From assembly GCA_032717465.1 (NCBI GenBank), contig CM064658.1, forward strand, positions 6,798,001 to 6,862,000: a DNA stretch of 64,000 nt, written 5' to 3'. Each line of letters opens with the position of its first letter. Within the stretch, counting starts at the first letter, position 1. Under the pieces are notes generated by a model. It was not told the origin of the DNA. It did no database searches and worked only from the letters and a program-made list of their open reading frames with translations. Origin of the DNA: Coenobita brevimanus. Lineage: Eukaryota; Arthropoda; Malacostraca; Decapoda; Coenobitidae. Positions 45,849 to 57,677 of the stretch are shown here, piece after piece. The position numbers and the translations under genes are program-made.

Positions 45849-46597
45849 TTATCATAACATCTCGTCTTTATAACATCTCATCTTTATCTCAACATCTCGT
45901 CTTTATCTCAACATCTCGTGTTTATCTCAACATCTCGCCTTTACCTTAACATCTCGTGTTTATCTCAACATCTCGCCTTTACCTTAACATCTCGTCTCTA
46001 TCTCAACATCTCGTCTCTATCTCAACATCTCGTCTTTATCTCAACATCTCGTCTTTATCTCAACATCTCGTCTTTATCTCAACATCTCGTGTTTATCTCA
46101 ACATCTCGCCTTTACCTTAACATCTCGTCTCTATCTCAACATCTCGTCTCTATCTCAACATCTCGTCTTTATCTCAACATCTCGTCTTTATCTCAACATC
46201 TCGTCATTATCTCAACATCTCGTCTTTATCTTAACATCTCGTCTTCGTCTTTACCTTAGCATCTCTTTATCTCAACATCTCGTCTTTATCTCAACATCTC
46301 GTCTTTATCTCAACATCTCGTCTTTATCTCAACATCTCGTCTTTATCTCAACATCTCGTCTTTATCTCAACATCTCGTCTTTATCTTAACATCTCGTCTT
46401 TATCTCAACATCTCGTCTTTATCTCAACATCTCGTCATTATCTCAACATCTCGTCTTCATCTCAACATCTTTATCTCAACATCTCGTCTTTATCTTAACA
46501 TCTTTATCTCAACATCTCGTCTTTATATCAACATCTTTATCTGAACATCTCTTTACCTTAACATCTCGTCTTTATCTCAACATCTCGTGTTTATCTC
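45849..46597 (+). repeat. 19-bp minisatellite array, orientation A
   Basis: About 38 units of ATCTCGTCTTTATCTCAAC with point variants and a few short units. The inverse-complement array is at 48837-49263. Confidence 0.93.
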
Positions 46598-46700
46598 TTA
46601 CCGTTGATAATAAGGGGACGGTGTGTGTGTAGAGATGGGGAGGAGGAGAAGAGGCAGACTGAGACCAGCTACCTCTCCTATCATGCAGCACACTTCCGAT

Positions 46701-46705
<5 letters not shown>

Positions 46706-46771
<66 letters not shown>
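46706..46771. repeat. (CA)n microsatellite
   Basis: ~33 CA units, followed by GATA/GACA tracts to ~47010. Confidence 0.96.
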
Positions 46772-46773
<2 letters not shown>

Positions 46774-47079
46774 GCCAGGTGTGGTGTGACAGGTGTTTGT
46801 GTACGCAGGTGTGGCGGTGATGTGGTGGCTCCCTAGTAACTATAGGTATCGTTGTGGTGTGGGACTTATGATTGTGAAAAAGATAGATAGACAGATAGAT
46901 ACTGATAGATAGAGACACTCAGATCGATGTATAGAGAGAGATAAACAGCAGAGATAAATAGACAGATGGATAGATAAATACAAGCGCTCATATAGACAGA
47001 TAGACAGATTGACACATATAGTTTCCAGGATGGAGGAGGGAAGGAAAGTGGGTCGTCTTCCTATGGTTCTTGTTCGTCC

Positions 47080-47082
47080 TAC

Positions 47083-47122
<40 letters not shown>

Positions 47123-47147
47123 GCAATACGAAAATAACACCAACACC

Positions 47148-47186
<39 letters not shown>

Positions 47187-47520
47187 CAGTAATACTAGTA
47201 CTAATATTAATAATAATAATAATAAAACTACTACTCGAATACTACTACTAATAATAATAGTAATGAAAGCAACAAAAGAAATAATAATAATGGAAGCAAC
47301 AGAAATAATAATAAAGCAACAAAAATAAAATAATTATGATAAAAGGAACAGCGATGATGATGATGATGATGATGATGATAATAATAATAATAACAATAAT
47401 AATAATAGTAATAAAAGCAAAAAAAAAAAAACAACAACAATAATAATAACAGCCAAAATAGTCGTAGAAGTAGTAGCAGTAGTAGTAGCACGGTAGTAAT
47501 ACTAATACTAATAGCACCAA
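47080..47520. repeat. (AAT)n region with GAT and AGT variants
   Basis: AAT-dominated trinucleotide repeats. Apparent poly-Y or poly-I frames are artefacts. Confidence 0.93.
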
Positions 47521-47724
47521 TAAAAAATATCAAAATAAAATCAAAGACAGTTACAAGGCGCAAAATTACCGTAGATTTAAATATTCGTTTACTAGGAAGG
47601 CCAAAGACGGTAGGGAGCTGAATTTTCTATATCCTTACTTCATCATGTGAAAAGAAATTGTAAATATATATGTTAATTCCGCTCCTTGGAATTTTTAAGT
47701 GCCAAACATGCTTTAGTTCTTTTA

Positions 47725-47850
47725 CCTTAACTTGGCCCAGATTTTCGTCCTCCGGCAGGTTATTTTCACAAAGCTCAGTGGCAGAAAAAGACAATGCTAC
47801 GGCTCTACATCATCCCCACGGCACTTCTTCGTGACGAGCTTGCTAGTCTA
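47725..47850 (+). repeat. Family C dispersed repeat
   Basis: CTTGGCCCAGATTTTCGTCC, AAAGCTCAGTGGCAGAAAAA, GGCACTTCTTCGTGACGAGC. Confidence 0.7.
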
Positions 47851-48101
47851 GTGTTAAACTCTTGCTACAACTCAGCATTCATTTATTTTGCTTGTTATGC
47901 GTTACTGTCCTCTTCTGCGTTCCTTAAATCGTTCTAATATCACCACACTCTGTTTAAGGACAGAAAGGTACTTACAGACCGGATCAAAGAATAAATGGCC
48001 GAGGAAAAGATGTAACGGAACCTGGATCACACGAAGCAGTGAGACCTCAGCTTCATGAACCTTTTTTTTTTGGGGGGGGAGTGAAAATCGTGACTGAGTT
48101 T

Positions 48102-48105
48102 TCTG

Positions 48106-48152
<47 letters not shown>
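48102..48152. repeat. (CT)n microsatellite
   Basis: A CT run within the region of HRM-like pieces. A (GT)n follows at 48414-48463. Confidence 0.95.
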
Positions 48153-48154
48153 AA

Positions 48155-48410
48155 TTCCTGGCGGTTTCCTGACTGACATTTGATACGATTCGAGTTTACA
48201 TCCACCCACATCTCATCGCCTCGGCAGTGCAGATTCAGACGGCTATTATACTGGTGATTTGGATTTACTTTCGCTACCCACGTCATGGTTTATATTTTTT
48301 TCACGGGTCACGATATCTGTGGTGTGGGTTTAGAAGGTATTTGTAGCGATAGCTGGAAATTTGGCTGGTTTGGTGGTTCGATTTTACGTCCATATGTGCA
48401 GTGTCGGTAG

Positions 48411-48466
<56 letters not shown>

Positions 48467-48690
48467 TGAGTAAGTGTGCAGTGTGGGTAGTGGTGAGACC
48501 TTGGTTAATCTGAAACTGCTAAAACTAACACTACTTCCCCCCACAGCATGACCCCTCTGCAGTATGGGTCTGGACGGCATTTGCAACACTGACTGGAACC
48601 TCTCTACATTACCCAGGTCGCAGTTTACATAATTCACATCCTCCCACAGGTCTACCCGTGTGCAGTGTGGGCTCTGAATTCGTAATGGCG
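48155..48690 (-). pseudogene. Three tandem diverged pieces resembling the end of an HRM-type domain
   Basis: On the minus strand three segments share a pattern HC-x(5-6)-W-x-DVN-x-C-x-GN-x-FQ...LQ-P: ~48680-48545 (HCTRVDLWEDVNYVNC, then FQSVLQMPSRPILQ), ~48405-48305 (HCTYGRKIEP, then LSLQIPSKPTPQ) and ~48250-48155 (HCRGDEMWVDVN). Cys-x-W-x-D-x-C followed by a leucine-containing helix recalls the C-terminal end of hormone-receptor domains before GAIN in adhesion GPCRs. Splice sites are not convincing. These could be remnants of a duplicated exon or chance. Confidence 0.28.
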
Positions 48691-48836
48691 ATCGGGACCC
48701 CTCTTCGTTAAGTCGCTGGGTCTTCGTCAGTTTACTACCTGCTCTGCGTGTTGTCTCGGTGATCAAGATTGCTAAGTTTGAAAAGGGTCCATCTTGTGAG
48801 CGAGGTGACGAGATTTGAGATGGTGGATTCTAGATT

Positions 48837-49263
48837 GTGTTATGATAAAGACGAGATGTTGAGATAAAGACGAGATGTTGGGATAAAGACGAGATGTTGA
48901 GATAATGACGTGATGTTGAGATAATGACGAGATGTTGAGATAAAGACGAGATGTTAAGATAAAGACGAGATGATGAGATAAAGACGAGATGTTGAGACAA
49001 TGACGAGATGTTGAGTTAAACACAATAGGTTGAGATAAAGACAAGAAGTTGAGATGAAGATGTTAAGATAAAGACGAGATGTTGAGATAAAGACGGGATG
49101 CTGAGATAAAGGCGAGATGTTGAGATGAAGACGAGATGTTGAGATAAAAACGAGATGTTGATATAAAGAAGAGATGTTGAGATAAAGACGAGATGTTAAG
49201 ATAAAGACGAGATGTTGAGATAAAGACGAGATGTTGACATAAAGACAAGATGTTGAGATAAAG
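48837..49263 (-). repeat. 19-bp minisatellite array, orientation B (inverted)
   Basis: About 22 units of GTTGAGATAAAGACGAGAT, the inverse complement of the unit at 45849-46597. Confidence 0.93.
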
Positions 49264-49384
49264 AGCAATGTCCCTTACTGTCTACATGTGTTTACAGTTC
49301 AGACAGACTGCTTTTTACTCTAACTTGACCTAAAACTGTTATCTTGAATATAATTTAAGATTTACATATGAACACGTTGGTAAC

Positions 49385-49480
49385 CACAATGTATGGAAAG
49401 GATGCAGCAGCGTAGTACTTGTTCTGCCACTGAGCTACGTGAAATAAGCAGCAAAAGGAGAAATATGGGCCAGGTTAAAA
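49385..49480 (-). repeat. Family C dispersed repeat
   Basis: On the minus strand: TTATTTCACGTAGCTCAGTG, GCAGAACAAGTACTACGCTG and GCATCCTTTCC. GTAGCTCAGTGG resembles a tRNA A box. Confidence 0.65.
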
Positions 49481-50054
49481 ACTATACATAGGGTTAGGTT
49501 AATAATTAGAAAAAAATAAAAACAATTGCAGAATGTTAAGGAATTCAGGGATAGTTCTGTGATATTACTTCCTACAATCGTCAATAAATTAATGTACAAA
49601 AACCCTTAAATTCACCACCAAAAATATTCACTGGGGTAGCCGACAGACTGGCCTTCTCGTCTGCCTATATTTACGAAGCTATTTCCGTAGATGTTTTTAT
49701 AGGATCACGTAAACTTAACTATGTACAGTATGGCCATTATCAAAAGTTCATAGCCAATCCCCTGCCAGCTTTGTCCTGCCATTTCCCACTCCTCCCCAAA
49801 TGAAAGTGTCCTTCCTTCTCAGTATTTTTTTTTTTTTTAGCAATATTTCCATCACATACATATTTAGTGCAGAAGAGAAGTGTCTGCTTGTTTTTGCTCA
49901 CGGCTGTATATGATGTAACGGTCCTTTCTATGATGCGGCCACAGACACCCAAACAATGCTCATTCTGCTCTAACTTGCCCTAAAACTCAAATCCCTCGCA
50001 ACCTGAATGTCGAATATTAACAACCGATTAATCCTACAATGTGGTTACTGAGGA

Positions 50055-50150
50055 AGATTTGTTATGGGATGGATACAGAGCGTTGTATCGTCTTCTACTA
50101 AGGCACGTAAAATAAGCGGCAAAGGGACGAAAACATACGCAAAGCAGGAG
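50055..50150 (-). repeat. Family C dispersed repeat
   Basis: On the minus strand: TGCCGCTTATTTTACGTGCC and GACGATACAACGCTCTGTAT. Confidence 0.5.
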
Positions 50151-50179
50151 TAAACAACTGTGCCGGAGACGGACATTAC

Positions 50180-50221
<42 letters not shown>

Positions 50222-50489
50222 TGGAAAATTATCAAACTCTAGGTCGTTAAAGTAAAAAGATTAGCTTCAAGGAGAGAGAGAGAGAGAGAGAGAGAGACTA
50301 CAAAACTCCCAAAATCTAAGTCAGAGTGAAAAGATCAGCTTCAAAGATATGATTTTAACCTCTCCACTGGGCATACTTCTCCCTTCATTCGTTTACATGT
50401 TTGCACTGCGTCACTATTTTTACCTGCCTGAATTAGCTCGTATCGAAGGAAGGATGGGACCTGATTGTATTATTTATAAGGGGTGGACT

Positions 50490-50725
50490 AAGGACTAGGT
50501 ATGTGGAGAGGATGGAGCATGACAACTGGGAGAAGAAGGAGAGGTGTGAACGTTGAGGGTAGAGACAGTCTGAAAAACATCCGGGACGAGACCATAATAC
50601 GTGACCTCGGGGATATGGGACTGAAAAGGGGCTGCTAGAGACCGCGTAATTTGAAAAGCTGCCATTAGGTGACCAAGGCCGACGCATGCAAACACGATGG
50701 AGACGATAAGCGAGACGAAACTGAA
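50490..50725 (+). mobile_element. LINE 3'-end fragment
   Basis: GAGGTGTGAACGTTGAGGGT, GACCTCGGGGAT, AAAAGCTGCCATTAGGTGAC and CAAGGCCGACGCATGCA align with 63090-63290, the end of another LINE fragment. Confidence 0.65.
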
Positions 50726-50925
50726 CGATGCAACCCAGGAATTAAAGAAATGATAGGGTGTGTGCTTAATCCAGAGAGATGTAAACTGGGGCCATGGGTG
50801 TTAGTGTAATAAATTAGTACACAGAGAAAAAAATGAAAGCCACTGGTCTGAAATAGTCTCTGCAAAACTCTACAGGAAAAAAACGCAAGAATACAAAACG
50901 CAAACCATATAAAAAAATGATACGT

Positions 50926-50929
<4 letters not shown>

Positions 50930-50964
<35 letters not shown>
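50930..50964. repeat. (CA)n microsatellite
   Basis: CA run of ~17 units. Confidence 0.93.
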
Positions 50965-50966
<2 letters not shown>

Positions 50967-51096
50967 TACATGACCCCAAATTCAAGGACGATTTATACAA
51001 AAATCAAATAAAACAATGAAAATAATAAATCAATAAAAAACAAGGGAAGAACAAACATAAGGAAGTGACGAAGGAGGAAGTAAAGACAGGGCAGTA

Positions 51097-51099
<3 letters not shown>

Positions 51100-51163
<64 letters not shown>

Positions 51164-51208
51164 TACATCACCTTAAATGCATCGTTCACTCCTCCCTCTT
51201 CCTCCACG

Positions 51209-51240
<32 letters not shown>

Positions 51241-51286
51241 TACATCACCTTAAATGCATCGTTCACTCCTCCCCTCTTCCTCCACG

Positions 51287-51322
<36 letters not shown>
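51100..51322. repeat. CT and CA tracts with a ~67-bp unit
   Basis: TTAAATGCATCGTTCACTCC followed by CCACGTCACACACAC recurs at 51174 and 51248, and again at 53295 beyond the LINE. Confidence 0.8.
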
Positions 51323-51330
<8 letters not shown>

Positions 51331-52454
51331 ATCATCTATACACAAAAGATATTTGTGAAGCACTAAATAAATATTTCGAATCAGATTTTACAGATGAAAA
51401 TAATTTTGAAAGAGATGATATGGAACATGTATGCCCACACGTATTACCAAATATACAAATATCGGAAGAGGAAGGACAGGAAGGGTTAAGTAAATCAGAC
51501 AAAGGAATAGCAAATGGTCCTGACGAAATTTCAGGTTGGGTGCTACATGAATGTCCAGAACAGTTAAGCAGACCATTGCATTAAACATTCAAGGAGTCCT
51601 TAGGTCAAGGTAATTTAACTACCTGATATTTGGAAGAAAGCAAACATTGTTCCACTATTCATGAAAGGGAACAGACAGAATCCACTCAGTTACCGACCAG
51701 TATCACTGACCAGTGTTGTAAGGTACTAGAAAAACTGATATGAAAGAGTTGATTAAACCATCTAGAACACAGTATGATAACATAAAGGCAGTTCGGTTTT
51801 AGAAAGGGAAAATCATGTGTTACAAATATATTAAGCTACAATGACAGAGTTGCAGAAACATTACAGAAAAGAGATGGATGGGTGGACAGTATCAATCTAG
51901 ATTTCAGGAAAGCATTTGACAGAGTACCGCACCAAAGACTTTTATGGAAACTGTACCATCAAGGAGGAATCCGAGGCAACCTGTATTGTTGGATGCAGGA
52001 TTTTCTCAGAAATGGGAAATGAGAACAGTATTAAGGAGAAATTACTCATCATGGAGGGAAGGGACTAATGGAACTCCGGCTCAGTGCTGGCACCAATTAT
52101 TTTTTAAATATATATAAATGGCACAGACAGTAACAATGGAAATGGAAGCTATTTAAATATGTTTGCGGATGATGCAAAAATACAATGGAAAATTACTAAC
52201 TCAGATTCTTGCAAAGGGATACAAGAAGAATTAAATAAGCTTCATGAATGAAGCAATAGATGGCAAATGGAATTTAATGTGGACAAGTGTCATGGAAATA
52301 AGTTTGGTAAAAGTGAGAAAAGACCAGATTGGGATTAAAAGTTGGGAAGTAAAACCCTACACATATCAGAAAGAGAGAAGGGCATAGGAGTAATTATCAA
52401 TAACAGACTATCTCCTGCTGACCACATCAGTGAGAAGGTACAGTACGTAACATG

Positions 52455-52680
52455 TATACTATCTATCTATCTATCTATCTACTGCCAGACGCCGTAATCC
52501 CATAAGGGGTGGCCATTTGACTTTGAGTTATTTGTTTTACGGGAAGGGGCACTAACCCTCCACCAACCCACTTGTTGACACGTAGGGAGCGCGTATGGTT
52601 TGGTTATATGGTTACCACCCAGCGTTGTAAATGGTTTCTTGGCTCACAGGAAGCCATTAGGCACTGCCTGCTAATATGAG
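52455..52680 (-). mobile_element. Insertion in the CR1/jockey-like LINE: tRNA-like piece plus hairpin repeat
   Basis: (TATC)n, then CAGACGCCGTAATCCCATAA, then the inverted hairpin repeat, interrupt the LINE between the palm and the C-terminal thumb region. Confidence 0.65.
52595..52680 (-). repeat. Hairpin-rich dispersed repeat inside a CR1/jockey-like LINE
   Basis: GGTTATATGGTTACCACCCA, GCGTTGTAAATGG and CACAGGAAGCCATT match the inverse of 7925-7980. With the tRNA-like piece at 52485-52530 it forms an insertion of ~220 bp in the LINE. Confidence 0.65.
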
Positions 52681-53032
52681 AATATTATTCACAGACATAA
52701 ACGAAGACGTGCTGAGAATGATAATAACATCATTCATCAGACCAACCATGGAGTATGCATCTATAGTCTGGAGTCCTCATCTCGAAAAACACATAGACAA
52801 GACTGAAAAAGTACAAAGGGCAGCTACAAGATGGGTACCAAGCTTAAGGGATCTAAGCTACAAAGAAAGACTAGAAAAATTGAATCTGCCAACACTACAG
52901 GAGAGAAGGAAAAGAGGAGACATGATTATGTTATATAAATGCATATCAGGGAAGGAGAAAATAGATATAAATGATTACTTAACATATGGGGAAGCATCAG
53001 CAAGAGGACACTGCAAAAAATTGCATAAATAG
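52676..53032 (+). pseudogene. C-terminal reverse transcriptase piece of the CR1/jockey-like LINE
   Basis: 118 open codons: EDVLRMIITSFIRPTMEY through HLEKHIDKTEKVQRAATRWV, typical of the thumb/connection of CR1 and jockey-type RT. Ends at TAG at 53030. Confidence 0.82.
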
Positions 53033-53230
53033 AGAGGCGATAAAAACGTAAGGAAATTCAGTTTCCCAAATAGGGCATCTGATCAGTGGAATGCACTACC
53101 GAATGAAAGAGTGTGCCAAAACAATTCATAAATTTAAGGATATGTATGATAAAAATGGTTTAATACACGGGACAGTACGAGCTTGACTCATTCCTGTAAA
53201 GATACAATTGGGTAAGAACAATTAGGTAAG

Positions 53231-53233
<3 letters not shown>

Positions 53234-53279
<46 letters not shown>

Positions 53280-53326
53280 TATTACATCATCTAAATGCAT
53301 CGCTCACTCCTCCCTCTCCCTCCACG

Positions 53327-53358
<32 letters not shown>

Positions 53359-53400
53359 TTCACTACAATCTCCCTCTCTCTCTCTCTCTCTCTCTCCATC
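53234..53400. repeat. (CA)n, ~67-bp unit and (CT)n
   Basis: CA at 53234-53277 and 53330-53356, CT at 53373-53395, with the TCTAAATGCATCGCTCACTC unit between. Confidence 0.88.
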
Positions 53401-53686
53401 AGAAGCGTATGGGTCCGGAGCCTAGTTATTCAAAGCCAACATTTAAAGCAAAGGTTGACCAGCCTCGTCCTCCCCTGAGCAGCATGTGACCAATAATCCC
53501 AACCATCTCTCCGAATTAGACCCTTATATCTACATCCGACTGAAGCACCGTAATCCACTAAACCACCAGGCGCCCAATACAGAAAAAGAGTAGACAAAAA
53601 TAATATAACTGGATAAAAGACGAATCTGAAAAGAGAAGAATGAAAATAAAAGGAAATACGGAAGCAGTAAATAATAAATATACAAA

Positions 53687-53689
<3 letters not shown>

Positions 53690-53725
<36 letters not shown>

Positions 53726-53756
53726 CTTGGACAAGAGTATGTTCACCCTTTCACAG

Positions 53757-53804
<48 letters not shown>

Positions 53805-53928
53805 ATGGTACATTGACATACCTGTATGCAAATTACCATGATGAATAACGAAGACAAAAGAACATGGCATCTCAAAATCTGTCTGTTTATTTGGTATAAT
53901 CTTTGACCATAAGTTCCTTTACAATATT

Positions 53929-53970
<42 letters not shown>
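53690..53970. repeat. (GA)n, (GT)n and (GA)n microsatellites
   Basis: GA at 53692-53722, GT at 53760-53801, GA at 53934-53971. The CATTGACATACCTGTATGCA and ATGATGAATAACGA flank resembles 45235-45275, which carries the same arrangement. Confidence 0.85.
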
Positions 53971-53973
<3 letters not shown>

Positions 53974-54069
53974 GGCAAGTGTGACGCGAAGTGGTGAGGA
54001 AACAAGGTAATGGTGCCAAGCTAAAAAGCATTTGGAGGAAAAAAAGGGGAAACAGAGGAAATACAGTGG

Positions 54070-54070
54070 C

Positions 54071-54105
<35 letters not shown>

Positions 54106-54560
54106 CAACAACAACAACAACTCTGTAACTGTCCTGCGGACAGTCACCAGTCTCCACCTACTGTTTCTTACAATGACCTTTACCCCACTGGAGACAATTG
54201 GATTTTTTCTATCAACAATGGCCCATACCAGGACACATAACCTGGACAATTCAGATTCCTTGTGCATGTCCCATTGAAATCTCCAGCAGACACGACCAAT
54301 TCATCTCGTTCACATAATACTGATATGATATTCTCTGACATGCCCTTCCACTGCATATAAAAGATTTTATTTTTTCTTATCAGCAATGGCCCATGCCAGG
54401 ACACATCCTGGGCCATTCAGATTCTTTGTGCAGTCTCCGGTTCTTCTGGAATCGTGAGACTCTGAGGCCGGAATAATAATAATACCAGCAAAAACAATAG
54501 TCTCCACCTACAGTATGTGAAAGGTGGAGACTAAATAATAATAATAATAATAATAATAAC

Positions 54561-54591
<31 letters not shown>

Positions 54592-54600
54592 TAAACACTA
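54070..54600. repeat. Direct duplication with (AAT)n tracts
   Basis: CAATGGCCCATACCAGGACA and ATTCAGATTCCTTGTGCA (54218-54270) recur as CAATGGCCCATGCCAGGACA and ATTCAGATTCTTTGTGCA (54384-54435). AAT runs at 54073-54120 and 54533-54590. Confidence 0.75.
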
Positions 54601-54649
54601 ATAATGTTAGCAATCAACTTAAATCCCCTCTCTGATGTAAAACTTGACG

Positions 54650-54695
54650 TACCCCATCCAGTTGGAGCGCCTTAACCCACTAGACCACCTGGCGT
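54650..54695 (-). repeat. tRNA-like SINE fragment adjoining the hairpin repeat
   Basis: The minus strand shows GACGCCAGGTGGTCTAGTGG and GTTAAGGCGCTCCAAC. Confidence 0.5.
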
Positions 54696-54840
54696 CGTTT
54701 GGTTATATGGTTATCACCAAGCGTAGTAAATGGTTTCCCAGATTACGAGAAACCATATGGGTTGTCATTCAGTGTAGTCATCATAAGGTTGCACTACAGT
54801 GAGTGTGGATGGTGATCGCCCCCAACAGAGACCAAACAGA
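54690..54840 (-). repeat. Hairpin-rich dispersed repeat next to a tRNA-like piece
   Basis: It contains GGTTATATGGTTATCACC, GCGTAGTAAATGGTTTC and AGAAACCAT. CATTCAGTGTAG and CTACAGTGAGTG follow, the latter pair being an imperfect form of the 12-bp inverted repeat. Confidence 0.65.
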
Positions 54841-56104
54841 TGGAAAGACTGGACAGCAGCGAATGGATATTTGCTGGGCTCCACTAAAGTTCGTATAAAG
54901 ATCAATCATCGCTGCTAGATAACACCATGCCACTTATGTTTATATTTAAGGGTGCGTTTTTTAACTTTGTTATTCAATGCCTGCACAAGTGGTGCTTTCT
55001 TAATACGTAAAGCTGTATAAAAATGAAAATTTCCTCTACGCTAATACAGGCACCTTTTTAGATATAAAGATCAGTAACGAGTTGCCAGATGACGCTAGAT
55101 CAACTAACACAGACTATTTACTTATTTTGACACGGTTTGTAAGACTTGGAATCTTGACTGAATTTAAAAGATTGGTCTATTTATAACCAGACGCCCTAAT
55201 CTCTTAAGAGATGGCCACAAACATATCGCCTCCAAGTCGCCCTGTTCCCTGCCATTTCGCTGCCCCTCCCCCCAGCTCACACTTTTTTCATATACTGTAC
55301 TTCTCCACTACATCCCTCCATCTCATCCTCGGTCTCCCCTCTCTCTCTCCCCCCTTCCACCTCACTCACACTCTCCTCGTTAGTCTCTCATTTTCCATCC
55401 TCTCTACATAGCCAAGCCACCTCAATGTATTTCTCCTAATGCTTTCTGTCATATCCTCTGCCACACCTCAGCACTCCTTGACTTCCTCATTTGTCCGTCT
55501 GTCTCTCCATGTAACTCCACATGCTTCTCTCAACTCATTTCCACTGCTCTCACTCTTCACTTGTCTCCTTCCAACAAGGTCCAAGCTTCACTCCATACGT
55601 TAGAGTTGGTATTACAATAATATCACGCAGGGACTTTTTTACTTCCATAGTCACTTCCCCATTTCTTATGACTGCTTTCAACGAACCAGCAACCTTTCTT
55701 CCCTGCTGTACCCTTTCAAGCACTTCACCCTCTAAACTCCTATCTTTACTCATTGTACTACCTAAATACTTAAATGCACTCACATTTTCCATTTCCTCAC
55801 CATCCAGCCTCCCTGTGCACTGGGTGACTTCAGTTCACTCTAAGATCATAACTTTAATCTTCCCTACATTCACCTTTAGATTCCGTTTCTTATACACTCT
55901 CCCAAACTCATTCACCAAGCCTTGCGGTTCCCCTTCGTCTTCGCTTAATTGATTACTTTATCATCCGCAAACATAACAGGAAGCTTCTAAACGCTGCCCT
56001 CTCTCTTAGGGCCGCTCCAGCATTCACTGCCCTATCTTGTACCTCTTTTATAACCCCATCCATATACAGACTGAACAACCATGGAGACATGACATATCCC
56101 TGTT

Positions 56105-56295
56105 ACAATACATTCATATAGAGGAGGAGGAATAATCCCCCGAGCTAGACCTTTTCAGATCATATAGCCCTTATAGGATGAAGGGAGAGCGCTATCCTAC
56201 CAGCACGGCAGTCACCAGGGCGGGGTGTGAACTCTCGACCTCATGGTCTCGAGCCCGACACCCTACCACTGAGTTAAAGCGCTCCCCACGTTCAG
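56105..56295 (-). mobile_element. Related tRNA-derived SINE, nested in a minus-strand LINE
   Basis: On the minus strand the head shows TTTAACTCAGTGGTAGGG (A-box-like) and GAGTTCACACC (B-box-like, diverged). The tail has GCCGTGCTGG, AGGGCTATAT and TCTAGCTCGGGGGA, matching the tail of the SINE at 6823-6993. It interrupts the reverse transcriptase region of the LINE at 55190-58440. Confidence 0.72.
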
Positions 56296-57594
56296 AGAGG
56301 AAAATTCACTCAGTTCACCATCCACACGCATTGCAGCCTTGGCACCCTCATATCTTCACCGCATTCAACAGCTTCCTATTTACTCCATATATTATTAATA
56401 TTTGCCACATTCCTTGTTTACCCACTCTTTCATGTGCTTTCTCTAAAACCATGAAGGCCGCATACAACTTCTTTCCCTTCTCTAGAAACTTTTCCACTAA
56501 CGACCTAAGAATGAATATCTGAGCTACACAACCTCTTCCCTTCTTAAAACCTTCCTGTTCTTCTCCAACTAATTCCTCTGTTATTTCCCTAACTCTGTCA
56601 ATAGGTATCCTGCCATATACTTTTCCTACTACACTAAGAAGACAAATGCCCTATGATTACCACACATTTCTTTTTCCCCACTTCCTTTGTGCAGGAGAAT
56701 AACTATACACGAGTTCCAATTCTCTGGGACTCTACCTTCCTCCCAGGCCAATCTACACATATTCCATATCCATTCTGCTGCTATCACTCCCCCATGCTTC
56801 AGCATTTCACCACACACTCCACCAATTCCCGGGGCTTTCCCCATTTTGACTTTCTTCACTGCTTCCACTATTTCCATCTTGCTTTATCGTCTTCCCTTCT
56901 CATCTCCCTCGTTCTCCCAGCCATTCCCTGGCCACTTACACTCGCATTACTTTCATTCTCAATGTTTTATAATTCTTCAAAGTGTTCTCTCCATCTGCTC
57001 ACTTCCCCTCCCCCCTTCTCCACTATCAAAATCTACCATTTTTATCTTTCACTCCCCTACTAACTTCTTTATCACCCTGCCTAACTCTCTTTACCTCCTT
57101 CCAGAACATTTTCTTACACTGCCTATATTTAACATTCAAACTCCTTCCAAACTCCTCATCCACTCTCTTACTAATCTCTTCACCTCTCTTCTCTACATAC
57201 ATCTCTCTATCCAGTCACTGAATTTCCTACATGCCTCTGCTTCCCATCCACTCACTATATGCTTTCTTCTTTTGCCCTAAAGCCTGTCTCACCTCTTCAT
57301 TCCACCATGCTGTTCCTTGCACCCCTTTTCATCTTCTCTTCACGCCACACACCACCTCAGATGTTGCACAGATTACGTCTGTGAATATCTTCCACACACC
57401 CTCCACCTACCCCACCTCCCAAATCATATTTACCAAATTGCACCTCCACTCCTCTCTCTCTTATATATGCTGCTGGCATCCCTACGTGTCAAGTGGGGTT
57501 GGTGGAGGATTAGTGCCCCTCCCTGTAAAACAATTAACTCTAAGCCCTTGGCCACCCCGTTTGGGATACATGGTGTCTGGCAATGAATGAATGA

Positions 57595-57597
<3 letters not shown>

Positions 57598-57666
<69 letters not shown>
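57598..57666. repeat. (AT)n microsatellite within the LINE
   Basis: ~34 TA units followed by CA. Confidence 0.97.

Positions 57667-57677
<11 letters not shown>

Larger units (their letters stand above)
49270..50480. other. No gene; two family C repeats and GA tracts
   Basis: AT-rich sequence. (GA)n at 50182-50218 and 50273-50296. No supported coding region. Confidence 0.5.
51323..53230 (+). mobile_element. CR1/jockey-like LINE fragment, degraded
   Basis: In shifting frames: KGIANGPDEISGWVLHECP, QFGFRKGKSCVTNIL, INLDFRKAFDRVPHQRLLWK (~51893-51955), FADDAK (~52163) and a C-terminal SFIRPTMEYASIVWSP with RRKRGDMIMLYKCISG (52676-53030). The 3' end has a GGGTAAGAACAATTAGGTAA tail. Many stops. 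It lies between copies of the ~67-bp unit. Confidence 0.85.

Noticed and set aside
35643..46920. Long open frames of repeated Ser-Leu, His-Thr, Cys-Val or Arg-Glu
   Set aside because: They are translations of (CT)n, (CA)n, (GT)n and (GA)n microsatellites, and their lengths only reflect repeat length.
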